Shown: positions 9,382 to 18,338 of the stretch, piece by piece | How the letters are laid out: each line of letters starts with the position of its first letter | Numbering within the stretch: the first letter of the stretch is position 1 | Assembly: GCF_013408425.1 (NCBI RefSeq) | Contig: NZ_JACBYV010000001.1 | Span: 3,968,001-4,032,000, forward strand | Length of the DNA stretch: 64,000 bases | Direction of reading: 5' to 3' | DNA from: Pseudomonas flavescens | GTDB taxonomy: Bacteria; Pseudomonadota; Gammaproteobacteria; Pseudomonadales; Pseudomonadaceae | Position numbers and translations under genes: made by a program | The notes under the pieces: generated by a model | What the model saw: only the letters and a program-made list of their open reading frames with translations | Database searches by the model: none | Told to the model about the DNA's origin: nothing

Positions 9382-9418
9382 AAAAGCCCCATTGCAGGCG
9401 ACTGCAATGGGGCTTTTT
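9382..9418 (+). terminator. Rho-independent terminator after ctpA
   Basis: A 15-bp perfect stem (AAAAGCCCCATTGCA with its complement, 9382-9396 and 9403-9417) with a T-rich 3' arm, 15 bases past the ctpA stop. Confidence 0.93.
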
Positions 9419-9448
9419 CTTGGCTATGAATGGGTGACACATGACCCT

Positions 9449-9851
9449 GTAGCAGCCCCGCCCCCGGGGCGGAACGGTTACTGCCATCCCGCAAAACGGA
9501 GTGCGTAGGCTTACCCCCGTAGGAGCCCGCTTGCGGGCGAAGCGATGCTGGTCATTGCGCGATTGCACGTCAAGGCCGCCATTCGCCGCGGGGCGCTCTT
9601 GCGTATCAACCATCTCGTAGGAGCCCCGCCCCCGGGGCGAAGCGGTTACTGCCATCCTGCAAAACGGAGTGCCTAGGCTTACCCCCGTAGGAGCCCGCTT
9701 GCGGGCGAAGCGATGCTGGTCATTGCGCGATTACGCGTCAAGGCCGCCATTCGCCGCGGCGCGCTCTTGCGTATCAACCATCTCGTAGGAGCCCCGCCCC
9801 CGGGGCGAAACGCTTACAACCGTCCTGCAAAACGGAGTGCGTAGGCCTGCA
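9449..9851. repeat. 168-bp tandem repeat (2.4 copies) built from REP palindromes
   Basis: Units start at 9449, 9617 and 9785, an exact 168-base period; the third is cut short near 9851. Each full unit holds two palindromes: one with the core GCCCCGCCCCCGGGGC and one REP-type GGAGCCCGCTTGCGGGC followed by GAAGCG. A unique segment that mentions ATTGCGCGATT and ends CATCTC links them. Copies differ at only a few positions, so the duplication looks recent. No gene lies in 9421-9925. Confidence 0.9.
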
Positions 9852-9925
9852 AAGGTCCGTGTTACCGCACCTGCGCAGGCGACCTGCTGATCGGCATTGG
9901 CCCATACCGATTTCTGGCGACGCTC

Positions 9926-10678
9926 TTACAGATAGTTGTTGGTCATCTGCTCGATGAAGCCTTCGTTGCGCAACTCGTCCAGGGCCTTCTGCAGGCGCTG
10001 CACCACTTCGTCCGGCGTGTCCTTGTTCAGCGCCAGATACAGCTCGGCTTCGTTGAAACGCAGTACCGTGGTCAGGCCACTGACGCCTTCCTGCTTGGCC
10101 AGGTAGCGGCCGACCGGATCGGTGGTGGCCCACAGGTCGATCTTGCCGCCGGTGAGCTTTTTCACGTTTTCCTGATCACGCAGGGCGTTGACCGGGGCCA
10201 GCCCCTGACTTTCCAGGTGCTGGCTGACCGCATCGTTCTTGTAGGCGCCGATGGTGTACTGGCTGGCCTCCTTCAGGCTGTTGACGGTCAGGTTGTTGCC
10301 GGGAGCCGCCAGCAACACCCAGCTGGTCTTGGCCAGCGGGCCGACCCACTTGAACAGTGGCTGACGCTCGGGGGTGAAGGTGGTGGAGAACAGGCCGTAG
10401 TTGGGCTTGTCGAGGGTCAGCTTGTAGAGGCGATCCCAGGGGAAACGCAGCGTCAGGGTGTAATTGATCTGTGCGCGCTTGAACATCTCACGGACCACTT
10501 CGGCGCTGATGCCGTCGATGGCGTCTTCGCGGGCGAAGTTCTTGTCGTCCACCGCCATGTTGAACGGCGGGAAGTTCTCGGTCAGCAGCACCATCTTGTA
10601 GTCAGGTGGCAGCTCGGCCCTGGCGGTGCAAGCCGCGAAAGTGAGCAACAGCCCAAGCGCTTTCAAAGTGTTCAACAT
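9926..10678 (-). CDS. Periplasmic solute-binding protein, family 3 type (copy 1)
   Basis: A 250-residue amino-acid-type binding protein with a signal peptide (cleavage near ARA-ELP, residue 21). The N-terminal lobe begins KMVLLTENFPPFNM, typical of family 3 proteins, and the second lobe carries IGAYKNDAVSQHL and KIDLWATTDPVGRYLA. I chose the ATG at 10678; an in-frame ATG at 10756 adds a basic stretch without signal character. It is a close paralog of the next gene. No permease or ATPase is adjacent, so the ligand and partner are unknown. Orphan sensing or a distant ABC system are both possible. Confidence 0.87.
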   Translation of the reverse strand: MLNTLKALGLLLTFAACTARAELPPDYKMVLLTENFPPFNMAVDDKNFAREDAIDGISAEVVREMFKRAQINYTLTLRFPWDRLYKLTLDKPNYGLFSTTFTPERQPLFKWVGPLAKTSWVLLAAPGNNLTVNSLKEASQYTIGAYKNDAVSQHLESQGLAPVNALRDQENVKKLTGGKIDLWATTDPVGRYLAKQEGVSGLTTVLRFNEAELYLALNKDTPDEVVQRLQKALDELRNEGFIEQMTNNYL

Positions 10679-10866
10679 CAGTCGTCCCCGCCGCGTGGTT
10701 ATGATTATGGTTGGCGGCTTCCTGCCGAATCCCCGCACCATCACCTTCCATGGCAATGACTACCGCATGCCGAAGGCACGCTGCATTGCAGCATGAACGC
10801 CAGTTCTTGACCACGCGAGCGCCCCCTCGGTAGCGCTCGCGACGTGCAGCTAAATGACCTTCATGC

Positions 10867-11622
10867 CTAAAGATAACTGTTGAGGATTTTGTCGACGTAA
10901 CCCTCAGCGCGCATCTTGTCCAATTCCGACTGCAGCTTCTGTACCACCTCGTCCGGCACGTCCTTGTTAAGGGCCAGATAGAGCTGTGCACTGTTGAAAC
11001 GCAGAACGGTTTTCAAGCCACTGACACCTTCCTGACGTGCCAGATAACGGCCAGCAGGATCACCGGTGGCCCACAGGTCGATCTGACCGCTCTCGAGCTT
11101 CTTGGCATTTTCCTGATCGCGTAACGAAGTAATCGGCTTCAGCCCCTGCTTCTCCAGGTGCTCGGCGATGGCATCGCCCTTGTAAGCGCCGATCCGGTAC
11201 TGCTTGGCCTGCTGCAGGTTGTTGACCACCAGGGTGCTGTCGCCACGGGCGAGCAGTATCCAGTCGTCCGGGCCGATCGGCCCGACCCATTTGAACAGTT
11301 CCTCGCGCTCAGGCAGACGCGCGGTCACGAACACGCCGTAGCCGGGCTTTTCCAGTGCGAGTTTATAGATGCGGTCCCAGGGGAAGCGCAGAGTGAGGCT
11401 GTAGGACACGCCGGCACGCTTGAACATCTCGCGCACCACATCGACGGCGATCCCGTCGATGTTGTCTTCCTGCGCGAAGTTCTTGCCATTGATCGCCATG
11501 TTGTACGGCGGGAAGTTTTCCGTCAGCAACACCACGTTGTAGTTCGGATCGATTTCGGCGCGCGCCGCCGATGTCATCAAAAGCAGGGCACCCGCCGCTG
11601 CCAACCACAGACGTTTCCACAT
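10867..11622 (-). CDS. Periplasmic solute-binding protein, family 3 type (copy 2)
   Basis: A 251-residue paralog of the protein at 9926-10678, aligning end to end: VVLLTENFPPYNM, NFAQEDNIDGI, VREMFKRAGVSYSLTLRFPWDR, IGAYKGDAIAEHLE, DLWATGDPAGRYLA. A signal peptide ends near ARA-EID (residue 22). The two genes are separated by 188 bases with no obvious terminator and probably arose by tandem duplication. Neither copy sits with transport genes. The ligand cannot be read from the sequence. Confidence 0.88.
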   Translation of the reverse strand: MWKRLWLAAAGALLLMTSAARAEIDPNYNVVLLTENFPPYNMAINGKNFAQEDNIDGIAVDVVREMFKRAGVSYSLTLRFPWDRIYKLALEKPGYGVFVTARLPEREELFKWVGPIGPDDWILLARGDSTLVVNNLQQAKQYRIGAYKGDAIAEHLEKQGLKPITSLRDQENAKKLESGQIDLWATGDPAGRYLARQEGVSGLKTVLRFNSAQLYLALNKDVPDEVVQKLQSELDKMRAEGYVDKILNSYL

Positions 11623-11836
11623 GTACTCGACTACCTGTCAATTCAGAGCGTTGACGGACGGCCGGAAAGGTCACGCCCGGTGCGACCAGGCGATTCGCTC
11701 ATACTACCGGGCTAGACGCCCTGGCTCGAGACCAATCCCTGTCACACGAGTGCTAGCTTAGCGCCATTAGCGGGCATCCAAAAGCGCAAATGCACCAAGT
11801 TGGACGTGTGGCACATCCAACCCGCACAGGAGGTGC

Positions 11837-12607
11837 TCAACGCACCACGATACCGCGGCTGGCCATGTAGGCCTTGGCCTCCGGCACGGTGTATTCACCG
11901 AAGTGGAAGATGCTCGCAGCCAGCACCGCCGCCGCCTTGCCTTCGATGATGCCATCGGCCAGATGCTGCAGGTTGCCGACACCACCGGAAGCGATCACCG
12001 GAATGCCGACGGCCTCGCTGATGGCCCGGGTCACGCCGAGGTCGTAACCACTCTTGACGCCGTCCTGATCCATGCTGGTCAGAAGGATTTCGCCTGCGCC
12101 CAGGCCCTCCATCTTCTGCGCCCAGGCCACGGCATCGAGGCCGGTGGGCTTGCGCCCGCCGTGGGTGAAGATTTCCCAGCGCGGCGTTTCACCCGGGCCG
12201 GAGACCCTCTTGGCATCGATGGCGACGACGATGCACTGCGAACCGAAGCGCGAAGCCGCCTCGCCGACGAACTCGGGGGTGAACACTGCGGCGGTGTTGA
12301 TCGAGACCTTGTCGGCACCGGCGTTGAGCAGGTTGCGAATGTCCATCACGGTACGCACGCCGCCGCCCACGGTCAGCGGGATGAAGACCTGGCTGGCCAT
12401 GCGCTCGACGGTGTGCAGCGTGGTATCGCGACCATCGACGCTGGCGGTGATGTCGAGAAAGGTAATCTCGTCGGCGCCCTGCTCGTCGTATCGGCGAGCG
12501 ATCTCCACCGGGTCGCCGGCGTCGCGGATGTTCTCGAACTTGACGCCCTTGACCACACGGCCGTTGTCCACGTCGAGGCAAGGAATGATGCGTTTGGCCA
12601 ATGCCAT
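11837..12607 (-). CDS. hisF: Imidazole glycerol phosphate synthase, cyclase subunit HisF
   Basis: A 256-residue (beta/alpha)8 barrel that uses ammonia from HisH to convert PRFAR to imidazole glycerol phosphate and AICAR. The catalytic aspartates are in [15 protein letters not shown] (residue 11) and LTSMDQDG (near 130). Phosphate-binding loops are GGGVRT and ASGGVGN. I chose the ATG at 12607 (MALAKRIIP); the longer frame runs into the intergenic gap and hisA. Last gene of the leftward his operon, 34 bases after hisA. Confidence 0.98.
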   Translation of the reverse strand: MALAKRIIPCLDVDNGRVVKGVKFENIRDAGDPVEIARRYDEQGADEITFLDITASVDGRDTTLHTVERMASQVFIPLTVGGGVRTVMDIRNLLNAGADKVSINTAAVFTPEFVGEAASRFGSQCIVVAIDAKRVSGPGETPRWEIFTHGGRKPTGLDAVAWAQKMEGLGAGEILLTSMDQDGVKSGYDLGVTRAISEAVGIPVIASGGVGNLQHLADGIIEGKAAAVLAASIFHFGEYTVPEAKAYMASRGIVVR

Positions 12608-12641
12608 GGTGTTTCTCCGAAATACGGCGTCAGGCGGATGC

Positions 12642-13379
12642 TCAGCCCTTGAAGTTGTCGCAGAAAGCCTGCGCTTCAGCGACATCCAGGGTGCCTTCGT
12701 AGATGGCACGGCCAGTGATGGCGCCGATGATGCCGGGCGAACGGGCCAGCAGCAGCTTCTCGACATCGCCCAGGTTGTGGATACCGCCCGAGGCGATCAC
12801 CGGAATACGGCTGGCGGCCGCCAGGGCCGCCGTGGCCTCGACGTTGCAGCCCTGCATCATGCCGTCCTTGGCGATGTCGGTGTAGACGATCGCCGAGACG
12901 CCATCGGCCTCGAAGCGCTTGGCCAGGTCGGTGGCCTGCACGGTGCTGACTTCAGCCCAGCCGTCGGTGGCGACGAAACCGTCCTTGGCGTCCAGACCGA
13001 CGATCACCTTGCCTGGGAAGGCCTTGCAGGCATCGGTCACGAACTGCGGATCTTTCACCGCCTTGGTGCCGATGATCACGTAGCTGACGCCTGCCTTGAC
13101 GTAATGCTCGATGGTTTCCAGAGAGCGGATACCGCCGCCGATCTGGATCGGCAGCTTCGGATAGCGTTTGGCGATGGCAGTGACCACGTCGCCGTTGACA
13201 GGCTTGCCTTCGAACGCACCGTTGAGGTCGACCAGATGCAGACGACGGCAACCGCCTTCGACCCACTTGGCAGCCATGCTCACCGGGTCATCGGAAAACA
13301 CCGTGGAGTCTTCCATACGGCCCTGACGCAGACGCACACAGGCGCCGTCCTTGAGGTCGATAGCGGGGATAATCAGCAT
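12642..13379 (-). CDS. hisA: ProFAR isomerase HisA
   Basis: A 245-residue barrel enzyme that isomerises ProFAR to PRFAR for HisHF. The catalytic aspartates are in [15 protein letters not shown] (near 8) and [10 protein letters not shown] (near 130), with phosphate loops IGGGIRS and ASGGIHN. It is a half-barrel-repeat relative of hisF. Located between the DUF2164 gene and hisF in the operon. Confidence 0.98.
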   Translation of the reverse strand: MLIIPAIDLKDGACVRLRQGRMEDSTVFSDDPVSMAAKWVEGGCRRLHLVDLNGAFEGKPVNGDVVTAIAKRYPKLPIQIGGGIRSLETIEHYVKAGVSYVIIGTKAVKDPQFVTDACKAFPGKVIVGLDAKDGFVATDGWAEVSTVQATDLAKRFEADGVSAIVYTDIAKDGMMQGCNVEATAALAAASRIPVIASGGIHNLGDVEKLLLARSPGIIGAITGRAIYEGTLDVAEAQAFCDNFKG

Positions 13380-13416
13380 CTGTACACCTTGTTCAGTTCA
13401 ATCAGCGTGGCTGGAA

Positions 13417-13671
13417 TCAATCTTTCTCGAGCGCCCACAGGTCGACTTCGAGGCTTTCGAAGCGTTCGCGCAGCAGACCGTGCGCATCGTTGACCGCCCG
13501 GTTGTAGTAATGCGGCGCCACTTCACGGCCAAACAGTTCGAGCAGCTCCAGCACCTCGAAGGAACCCAGCTCCAGCTCGTAACGGTCGGCCAGGAAGCGC
13601 TGCAGCTTGTGCACCGCATCGCTTTCCTGCTCGGGCGTGAGCGTGAGGATCGGGCTCTTGAGCCTGGCCAT
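13417..13671 (-). CDS. DUF2164 family protein within the his operon
   Basis: An 84-residue acidic, helical protein that I recognise as the DUF2164 type: [33 protein letters not shown] and [15 protein letters not shown]. The ATG at 13671 overlaps the hisH stop codon by one base (TAATG), so translation is coupled to hisH. Function is unknown; position alone links it to histidine synthesis. Confidence 0.85.
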   Translation of the reverse strand: MARLKSPILTLTPEQESDAVHKLQRFLADRYELELGSFEVLELLELFGREVAPHYYNRAVNDAHGLLRERFESLEVDLWALEKD

Positions 13672-14309
13672 TACCAGCGGCCATCCCAAGCGGCGAAGTT
13701 CTGCAGCAGTTGCAGGCCGTGGGTGTGGCTCTTTTCGGGGTGAAACTGCACGGCGAAGCGCGAACCATCGGCCAGGGCAGCGGCGAAATCCTTGCCGTAA
13801 TGCCCACGGCCAACGACCTGCTGCGCCTTGCCGGCTTCGATGTAATAGCTGTGCACGAAGTAGAAGCGCGCCTGATCCGGAATGCTGTGCCACAGCGGGT
13901 GATTGACCGCCTGGCTCACTTCGTTCCAGCCCATATGCGGCACCTTGAGTGGCTCGCCGTCCTCGACCATGCTCTTGCCGAAGAAACGCACCTGGCCGGG
14001 GAAGAGGCCGATGCAGTCGACGCCGTCGTTCTCCTCGCTGCGCTCGAGCAGCGCCTGCATGCCGACGCAGATGCCGAGGAACGGACGGTCCTGGCTGACT
14101 TCACGCACCAGCTCATCGAAGCCCAGGCGGCGGATCTCGGCCATGCAATCACGGATCGCACCGACACCGGGAAACACCACGCGGTCGGCTTCGCGAATTA
14201 CCTGAGCGTCACTGGTCACCAGCACCCGGCCGGCACCAACGTGCTCCAGCGCCTTGGCCACCGAGTGCAGGTTGCCCATGCCATAGTCGATGACTGCAAC
14301 CGTCTGCAT
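13671..14309 (-). CDS. hisH: Imidazole glycerol phosphate synthase, glutaminase subunit HisH
   Basis: A 212-residue class I glutamine amidotransferase that supplies ammonia to HisF. The nucleophile Cys is in [11 protein letters not shown] (near 82). The His and Glu of the triad are in [12 protein letters not shown] near the C terminus. The N terminus [14 protein letters not shown] is diagnostic. It overlaps hisB by three bases at its start (TGATG arrangement) and the DUF2164 gene at its end. Confidence 0.97.
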   Translation of the reverse strand: MQTVAVIDYGMGNLHSVAKALEHVGAGRVLVTSDAQVIREADRVVFPGVGAIRDCMAEIRRLGFDELVREVSQDRPFLGICVGMQALLERSEENDGVDCIGLFPGQVRFFGKSMVEDGEPLKVPHMGWNEVSQAVNHPLWHSIPDQARFYFVHSYYIEAGKAQQVVGRGHYGKDFAAALADGSRFAVQFHPEKSHTHGLQLLQNFAAWDGRW

Positions 14310-14902
14310 CAGAGCACGCCCTTGGTCGATGGCATCTGCCCGGCCATGCGCGGGTCAAGCTCCACGGCCATGCGCAGCGCGCGGCCGAAGGCCTTGAACA
14401 CGGTTTCGATCTGGTGGTGGGTATTCACGCCACGCAGGTTGTCGATGTGCAGGCTGACCTGAGCGTGGTTGACGAAACCCTGGAAGAACTCCTGGAACAG
14501 GTCGACATCGAAGCCGCCGACTACCGCGCGGGTGAACGGCACGTGCATCTGCAGGCCCGGACGCCCCGAGAAATCGATGACCACGCGCGACAGCGCTTCA
14601 TCCAACGGCACGTAGGAATGGCCATAACGGGTCATGCCCTTCTTGTCGCCGACCGCTTTGGCGAACGCCTGGCCGAGGGTGATACCGACATCCTCGACGG
14701 TGTGGTGGTCGTCGATCTCAAGGTCGCCCTTGCAGAAAATGTCGAGATCGATCAGGCCATGGCGGGCGATCTGGTCGAGCATGTGCTCGAAAAATGGCAC
14801 ACCGGTATCGAACTTGGACTTGCCGGTACCATCCAGATTGATCGAGACCTTGATCTGGGTCTCCAGGGTATTGCGCTCGACGGATGCCGTACGTTCGGCC
14901 AT
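14309..14902 (-). CDS. hisB: Imidazoleglycerol-phosphate dehydratase HisB
   Basis: A 197-residue monofunctional dehydratase. The two manganese-binding motifs are [11 protein letters not shown] and [11 protein letters not shown], with the related NHAQ and NTHHQIE motifs in the second half. There is no N-terminal phosphatase domain, as is usual outside enterobacteria. I chose [12 protein letters not shown] (14902) rather than the ATG at 14977. First gene of the leftward hisB-hisH-DUF2164-hisA-hisF operon; its promoter should lie in 14903-15030. Confidence 0.97.
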   Translation of the reverse strand: MAERTASVERNTLETQIKVSINLDGTGKSKFDTGVPFFEHMLDQIARHGLIDLDIFCKGDLEIDDHHTVEDVGITLGQAFAKAVGDKKGMTRYGHSYVPLDEALSRVVIDFSGRPGLQMHVPFTRAVVGGFDVDLFQEFFQGFVNHAQVSLHIDNLRGVNTHHQIETVFKAFGRALRMAVELDPRMAGQMPSTKGVL

Positions 14903-15030
14903 CACCTGCTCCACAAAATCGTTGGGCGAAAGGGCCGCCATTATAGGCTGATAAGCAGCGAACCTATAAAGCCACACGGCAAAAATGGACGAAAAACGCG
15001 TGAGGCCTGGCTGGAAAAAGTGACACCCAC

Positions 15031-15070
15031 AAAAAATCCCGCGGGTGCACAGGGCACCGGCGGGATTTTT
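15031..15070. terminator. Terminator downstream of the MFS transporter gene
   Basis: AAAAATCCCGC pairs with GCGGGATTTTT, enclosing a second small helix (GGGTGC/GCACC-like). Both flanks are A/T tracts. It sits 15 bases after the leftward MFS stop codon and upstream of the his operon. Confidence 0.88.
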
Positions 15071-15085
15071 ACCAACGACGAACCG

Positions 15086-16744
15086 TTACTGGAACAGCAC
15101 GACGGTCTTCTGCAGGGTCACCCACACACCCCAGGCCAGCGGGATACCCACGGCCAGCCAGGCAGCGATGACCAGCGGCTTGCTCGACGGATCGGCAGCC
15201 CACTCCAGTTCACTGGCGCTCGGTGCGGATTTTTCGCCGTGAGCACGCTCAGCGGCCAGCTGTTCTTCGGTCATGAAGTACTTCGGATCCACCGGGCGAA
15301 CCAGCAGGTTGCAGATGAAGCCCAGAACCAGCAAGCCAGCGAGAATGTACAGGGTGATGTCGTAGGCAGCAGCGCGCTCGACACCGATGCTCAGCTGATA
15401 TTCACGCAGGTAGTTCACCAGTACCGGACCCAGCACGCCAGCGAACGCCCAGGCGGTCAGCAGGCGACCGTGGATGGCGCCAACCATCTGAGTACCGAAC
15501 AGGTCCGCCAGGTAGGCCGGAACGGTTGCGAAACCACCACCGTACATGGACAGGATCAGGCAGAAAGCGAATACGAACAGCGCGATGCTGCCCAGGTGAC
15601 CGGTCCACGGAACCAGCGCGTACAGGGCGAAACCCAGCGCGAAGAACACGAAGTAGGTCGCTTTACGGCCGATCAGGTCGGAGAACGATGCCCAGAAGAA
15701 ACGGCCACCGATGTTGAACAGGCTCAGCAGGCCGGTGAAGCCGGCAGCGATTGCGGCGATCTGCAGCAACTGATCCTTGCTCAGCTCACTGAACGGCACG
15801 TTCACGCCGATCAGCTTGCCACCGAACACTTCCTGCAGCATGGGCGAAGCCATGCCGATGATGCCGATACCAGCGGATACGTTCAGGCACAGAACCGCCC
15901 AGACCAGCCAGAATTGCGGGGTCTTCCACGCGGTGTTCACGTGTACGTGGCCCTTGGTGATCATGGCGTTGTTGGCCTTGGCTGCCGGGGCGACCCAGCC
16001 TGCCGGCTTCCAGCCAGTCGGCGGAACGCGGTAGGACAGTGCGCCACCGACCATGAAGACGAAGTAGATCACCGCCATGACCACGAAGCTCTGCCATACA
16101 CCGACGTCAGTTTCGCTGGAGAAGTGACCCATCAGTGCTGCAGCCAGGGGAGCACCGACCATCGCGCCGCCACCGAAGCCCATGATGGCCATACCGGTCG
16201 CCATGCCGCGCTTGTCCGGGAACCACTTGATCAGGGTCGATACCGGGGAGATGTAGCCCAGGCCCAGACCGATACCGCCGATCACGCCGGAACCCACCCA
16301 CATCAACCAGATCTGGTGCGTGTAGATACCGAGCGCGGAGATCAGCAGACCACCACACCAGCAAACGGCGGAAACAAGGCCGGCCTTGCGCGGACCAGCG
16401 TGCTCCAGCCAACCGCCCCACACGGCAGCCGCACAACCCAGGAATACGAAGAACAGCGTGTAGATCCAGCCCAGCATGGAGATCTGCCAATCGCAGTTGC
16501 TGGCGAAGATCTGCTCGAAGAAGCCGATGTCCGGCGCACAGGCGACGGCAGCATCGATACCGATGGCTTTCGACAACGGCAGCCAGAATACGGAAAATCC
16601 GTAGGCCATGCCGATGCACAGGTGGATGGCGAGGGCAGCTGGCGGAACCAGCCAGCGGTTGAAACCGGGCTTAGCGATGATGCGCGCCTTGGAAAGGAAC
16701 GCAGGGGTCGCTGAAGCACCGTTTTGCACGATGGCGTCAGTCAT
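15086..16744 (-). CDS. MFS transporter, oxalate/formate antiporter (OFA) type
   Basis: A 552-residue inner-membrane carrier with 12 or more hydrophobic segments. Features include NRWLVPPAALAIHLCIGMAYG at the N terminus, the MFS-like loop FPDKRGMATGMAIMGFGGGAM, a second-half motif FWASFSDLIGRKATYF, and a C-terminal cytoplasmic tail (FMTEEQLAAERAHGEKS). These match the OFA family, which exchanges monocarboxylates or dicarboxylates; the substrate is not determined. I chose the ATG at 16744 (MTDAIVQNG), which has a purine-rich AGAAGAAAAA upstream. Alone between the his operon and the GTPase cassette. Confidence 0.9.
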   Translation of the reverse strand: MTDAIVQNGASATPAFLSKARIIAKPGFNRWLVPPAALAIHLCIGMAYGFSVFWLPLSKAIGIDAAVACAPDIGFFEQIFASNCDWQISMLGWIYTLFFVFLGCAAAVWGGWLEHAGPRKAGLVSAVCWCGGLLISALGIYTHQIWLMWVGSGVIGGIGLGLGYISPVSTLIKWFPDKRGMATGMAIMGFGGGAMVGAPLAAALMGHFSSETDVGVWQSFVVMAVIYFVFMVGGALSYRVPPTGWKPAGWVAPAAKANNAMITKGHVHVNTAWKTPQFWLVWAVLCLNVSAGIGIIGMASPMLQEVFGGKLIGVNVPFSELSKDQLLQIAAIAAGFTGLLSLFNIGGRFFWASFSDLIGRKATYFVFFALGFALYALVPWTGHLGSIALFVFAFCLILSMYGGGFATVPAYLADLFGTQMVGAIHGRLLTAWAFAGVLGPVLVNYLREYQLSIGVERAAAYDITLYILAGLLVLGFICNLLVRPVDPKYFMTEEQLAAERAHGEKSAPSASELEWAADPSSKPLVIAAWLAVGIPLAWGVWVTLQKTVVLFQ

Positions 16745-16995
16745 TTTTTCTTCTCTGAGTTTAAGTTGGCAAACAAGACGATTACTTGCGAGGCCCGAAA
16801 TAGAGGCCTCACTACACAGCACATATATTTCAGCGAATCATTCGCAGCTAGCATGACGCTAGAGTTCCCGCGTCATTGTGTCACATAGCCATAGCGGTTG
16901 TGCAGCCACCAAAACGGCACTTTTCAGCGTCTGAGACGCCTTTCTCAGGCTTCCCGACAGCCGACAGCCCCCTAGAGCTGTCAGCTGACTGGAAA

Positions 16996-17355
16996 TCAGA
17001 TGGCGATCTGACCTTCGACGGCCTGGAGCTTGCGACGCGCCAGCGCCAGATTCGCCTTGGAACGGTCCAGTACGTAGTACATGAACAACTCCTGAGTACT
17101 GGTCAGCGGGCGGATCAGGTGGTACTGGGTGCCCAGGGTGATCAGGATGTCCTCGATGTTTTCATTCAGGCCCAGCATCTTCATGGTTTTCAGCTTGGCG
17201 CGTACCACTTCGGTGTTGCCGCCGGCGGCGATATCCAGGTCGATGCCCTGGCCGACCGAACCGAGCAGCATGCCGCTGGAGTAGTCCACGACGGCAGCAG
17301 CCAATGCACCATCGACTTCGAGCAACTGGTTGAGGTTTTCAGTAATGCTGGTCAC
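16996..17355 (-). CDS. Roadblock/LC7 domain protein (distal member of GTPase cassette)
   Basis: A 119-residue small alpha/beta protein that looks like a roadblock/LC7 (MglB-like) domain: LNQLLEVDGALAAAVVDYSSGMLLGSVG, then YHLIRPLTSTQELFMYYVLDRSKANLALARRKL. Roadblock proteins bind or regulate Ras-like GTPases. It starts three bases after the stop of the preceding roadblock gene in the leftward cassette 19225 to 16996, so all four genes appear to be one transcript. Confidence 0.8.
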   Translation of the reverse strand: MTSITENLNQLLEVDGALAAAVVDYSSGMLLGSVGQGIDLDIAAGGNTEVVRAKLKTMKMLGLNENIEDILITLGTQYHLIRPLTSTQELFMYYVLDRSKANLALARRKLQAVEGQIAI

Positions 17356-17358
17356 AGA

Positions 17359-17799
17359 TCATTCCTTTACGCTGGTGAGTGTAGGTGCGACGCCAACTTC
17401 GATGGACGTCTGCAGTGAAGTGGCCATGGCTCTGGCCGCGTTCTTGATTGCCCAGAGGGCGTGTCCGTAAGTCACGTCCTTGCTCATGACCATGAGCAGG
17501 ACCAGGTTGCGCTTGGGTGTGTGCACCTGCCGGCAGAGCACCAGCCCCAACTCGCATTCCAGTACCGTGCCCTCCAGGCCACCCAGGGAAAACTCCTTGG
17601 CGATCGACTTGCTCAGGCCATCCAGTGCAGCGGCCATGGCGGTCGCCTTGCGCCCCAGTTGGGGCTCTGCGCCAAGCAGCGCGATGGGGAAACCGTCGGC
17701 TGAAGACACCGCCGCCATTACCAGATGCTCGGTGCCATCCTTCAGCTCCTGAAGATGCTGCAGACAGAGGCTGCGCAGCGTGGGCATGGCCTGAGACAT
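17359..17799 (-). CDS. Roadblock/LC7 domain protein (second)
   Basis: A 146-residue protein with the roadblock pattern: VMAAVSSADGFPIALLG near 28-45, then a central helix (KATAMAAALDGLSKSIAKEF) and strands GLVLCRQV and LVLLMVMSK. It is longer than the 119-residue neighbour at both ends. It starts two bases after the GTPase stop codon. It may act as a GTPase-activating or scaffold partner, by analogy with MglB. Confidence 0.8.
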   Translation of the reverse strand: MSQAMPTLRSLCLQHLQELKDGTEHLVMAAVSSADGFPIALLGAEPQLGRKATAMAAALDGLSKSIAKEFSLGGLEGTVLECELGLVLCRQVHTPKRNLVLLMVMSKDVTYGHALWAIKNAARAMATSLQTSIEVGVAPTLTSVKE

Positions 17800-17801
17800 G
17801 G

Positions 17802-18338
17802 TCAGAAGTTCTCCATCAGTTGATTGACTTCGGCATTGGCGATCAGCGATTCGATGAGCAGCAGGACATTGGAGCGCTCACGCACGTCGGTGATGAACAG
17901 CGGCAGTGCGAGGCCACGCTGGCGCAGCAACTGCTGGTAAGGCCCCAGCACTTCGGCTGCCGGCAAACGGGTGTGGCCGATGCCGATGACCAGCGCGCCG
18001 CGCCCGGCCAATTCGGCGAAGGCGTCGAGGTAGACGGCCAGCTGGCCACAGGCATCCTGGTCACCGTGGTCGAGCAGCAACACCGCCCCCATGGCCCCTT
18101 CGGCGAGGATCGTCCACATGAAATCGAAACGCGCCTGCCCGGGAATGCCATACAGCGCGACGGTTTCGCCATCGCTCAGGTGAATCTCGCCGTAGTCCAT
18201 GGCAACGGTGGTGGTCGCCTTGGCATTGACCTCGAGGTCATTGTTCTCGGCCTCGGTGGAAACCGTGGCGATATCGCTGACCGCATTGATGGCAGTGGTC
18301 TTGCCCGAGCCCATGGGGCCGATAAAAAGGATCTTCAT
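17802..18338 (-). CDS. Small Ras-like GTPase/ATPase paired with roadblock proteins
   Basis: A 178-residue single-domain P-loop protein. The P-loop is GPMGSGKTT (residues 7-15), and a G3-like motif is YGIPGQARFDF, similar to the Gtr/MglA-type COG2229 proteins. The usual NKxD base-specificity motif is replaced by IGIGHTRLP, so nucleotide preference is uncertain. I chose the ATG at 18338 (MKILFIG), which overlaps the upstream gene by four bases; a longer in-frame start runs through that gene. In Myxococcus, MglA/MglB pairs control polarity and motility; whether this one does is unknown. Confidence 0.85.
   Translation of the reverse strand: MKILFIGPMGSGKTTAINAVSDIATVSTEAENNDLEVNAKATTTVAMDYGEIHLSDGETVALYGIPGQARFDFMWTILAEGAMGAVLLLDHGDQDACGQLAVYLDAFAELAGRGALVIGIGHTRLPAAEVLGPYQQLLRQRGLALPLFITDVRERSNVLLLIESLIANAEVNQLMENF

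Noticed and set aside
14414..16714. 766-codon open frame on the plus strand
   Set aside because: It covers hisB and the MFS gene on the opposite strand, has no domain, and arises from high-GC codon bias.
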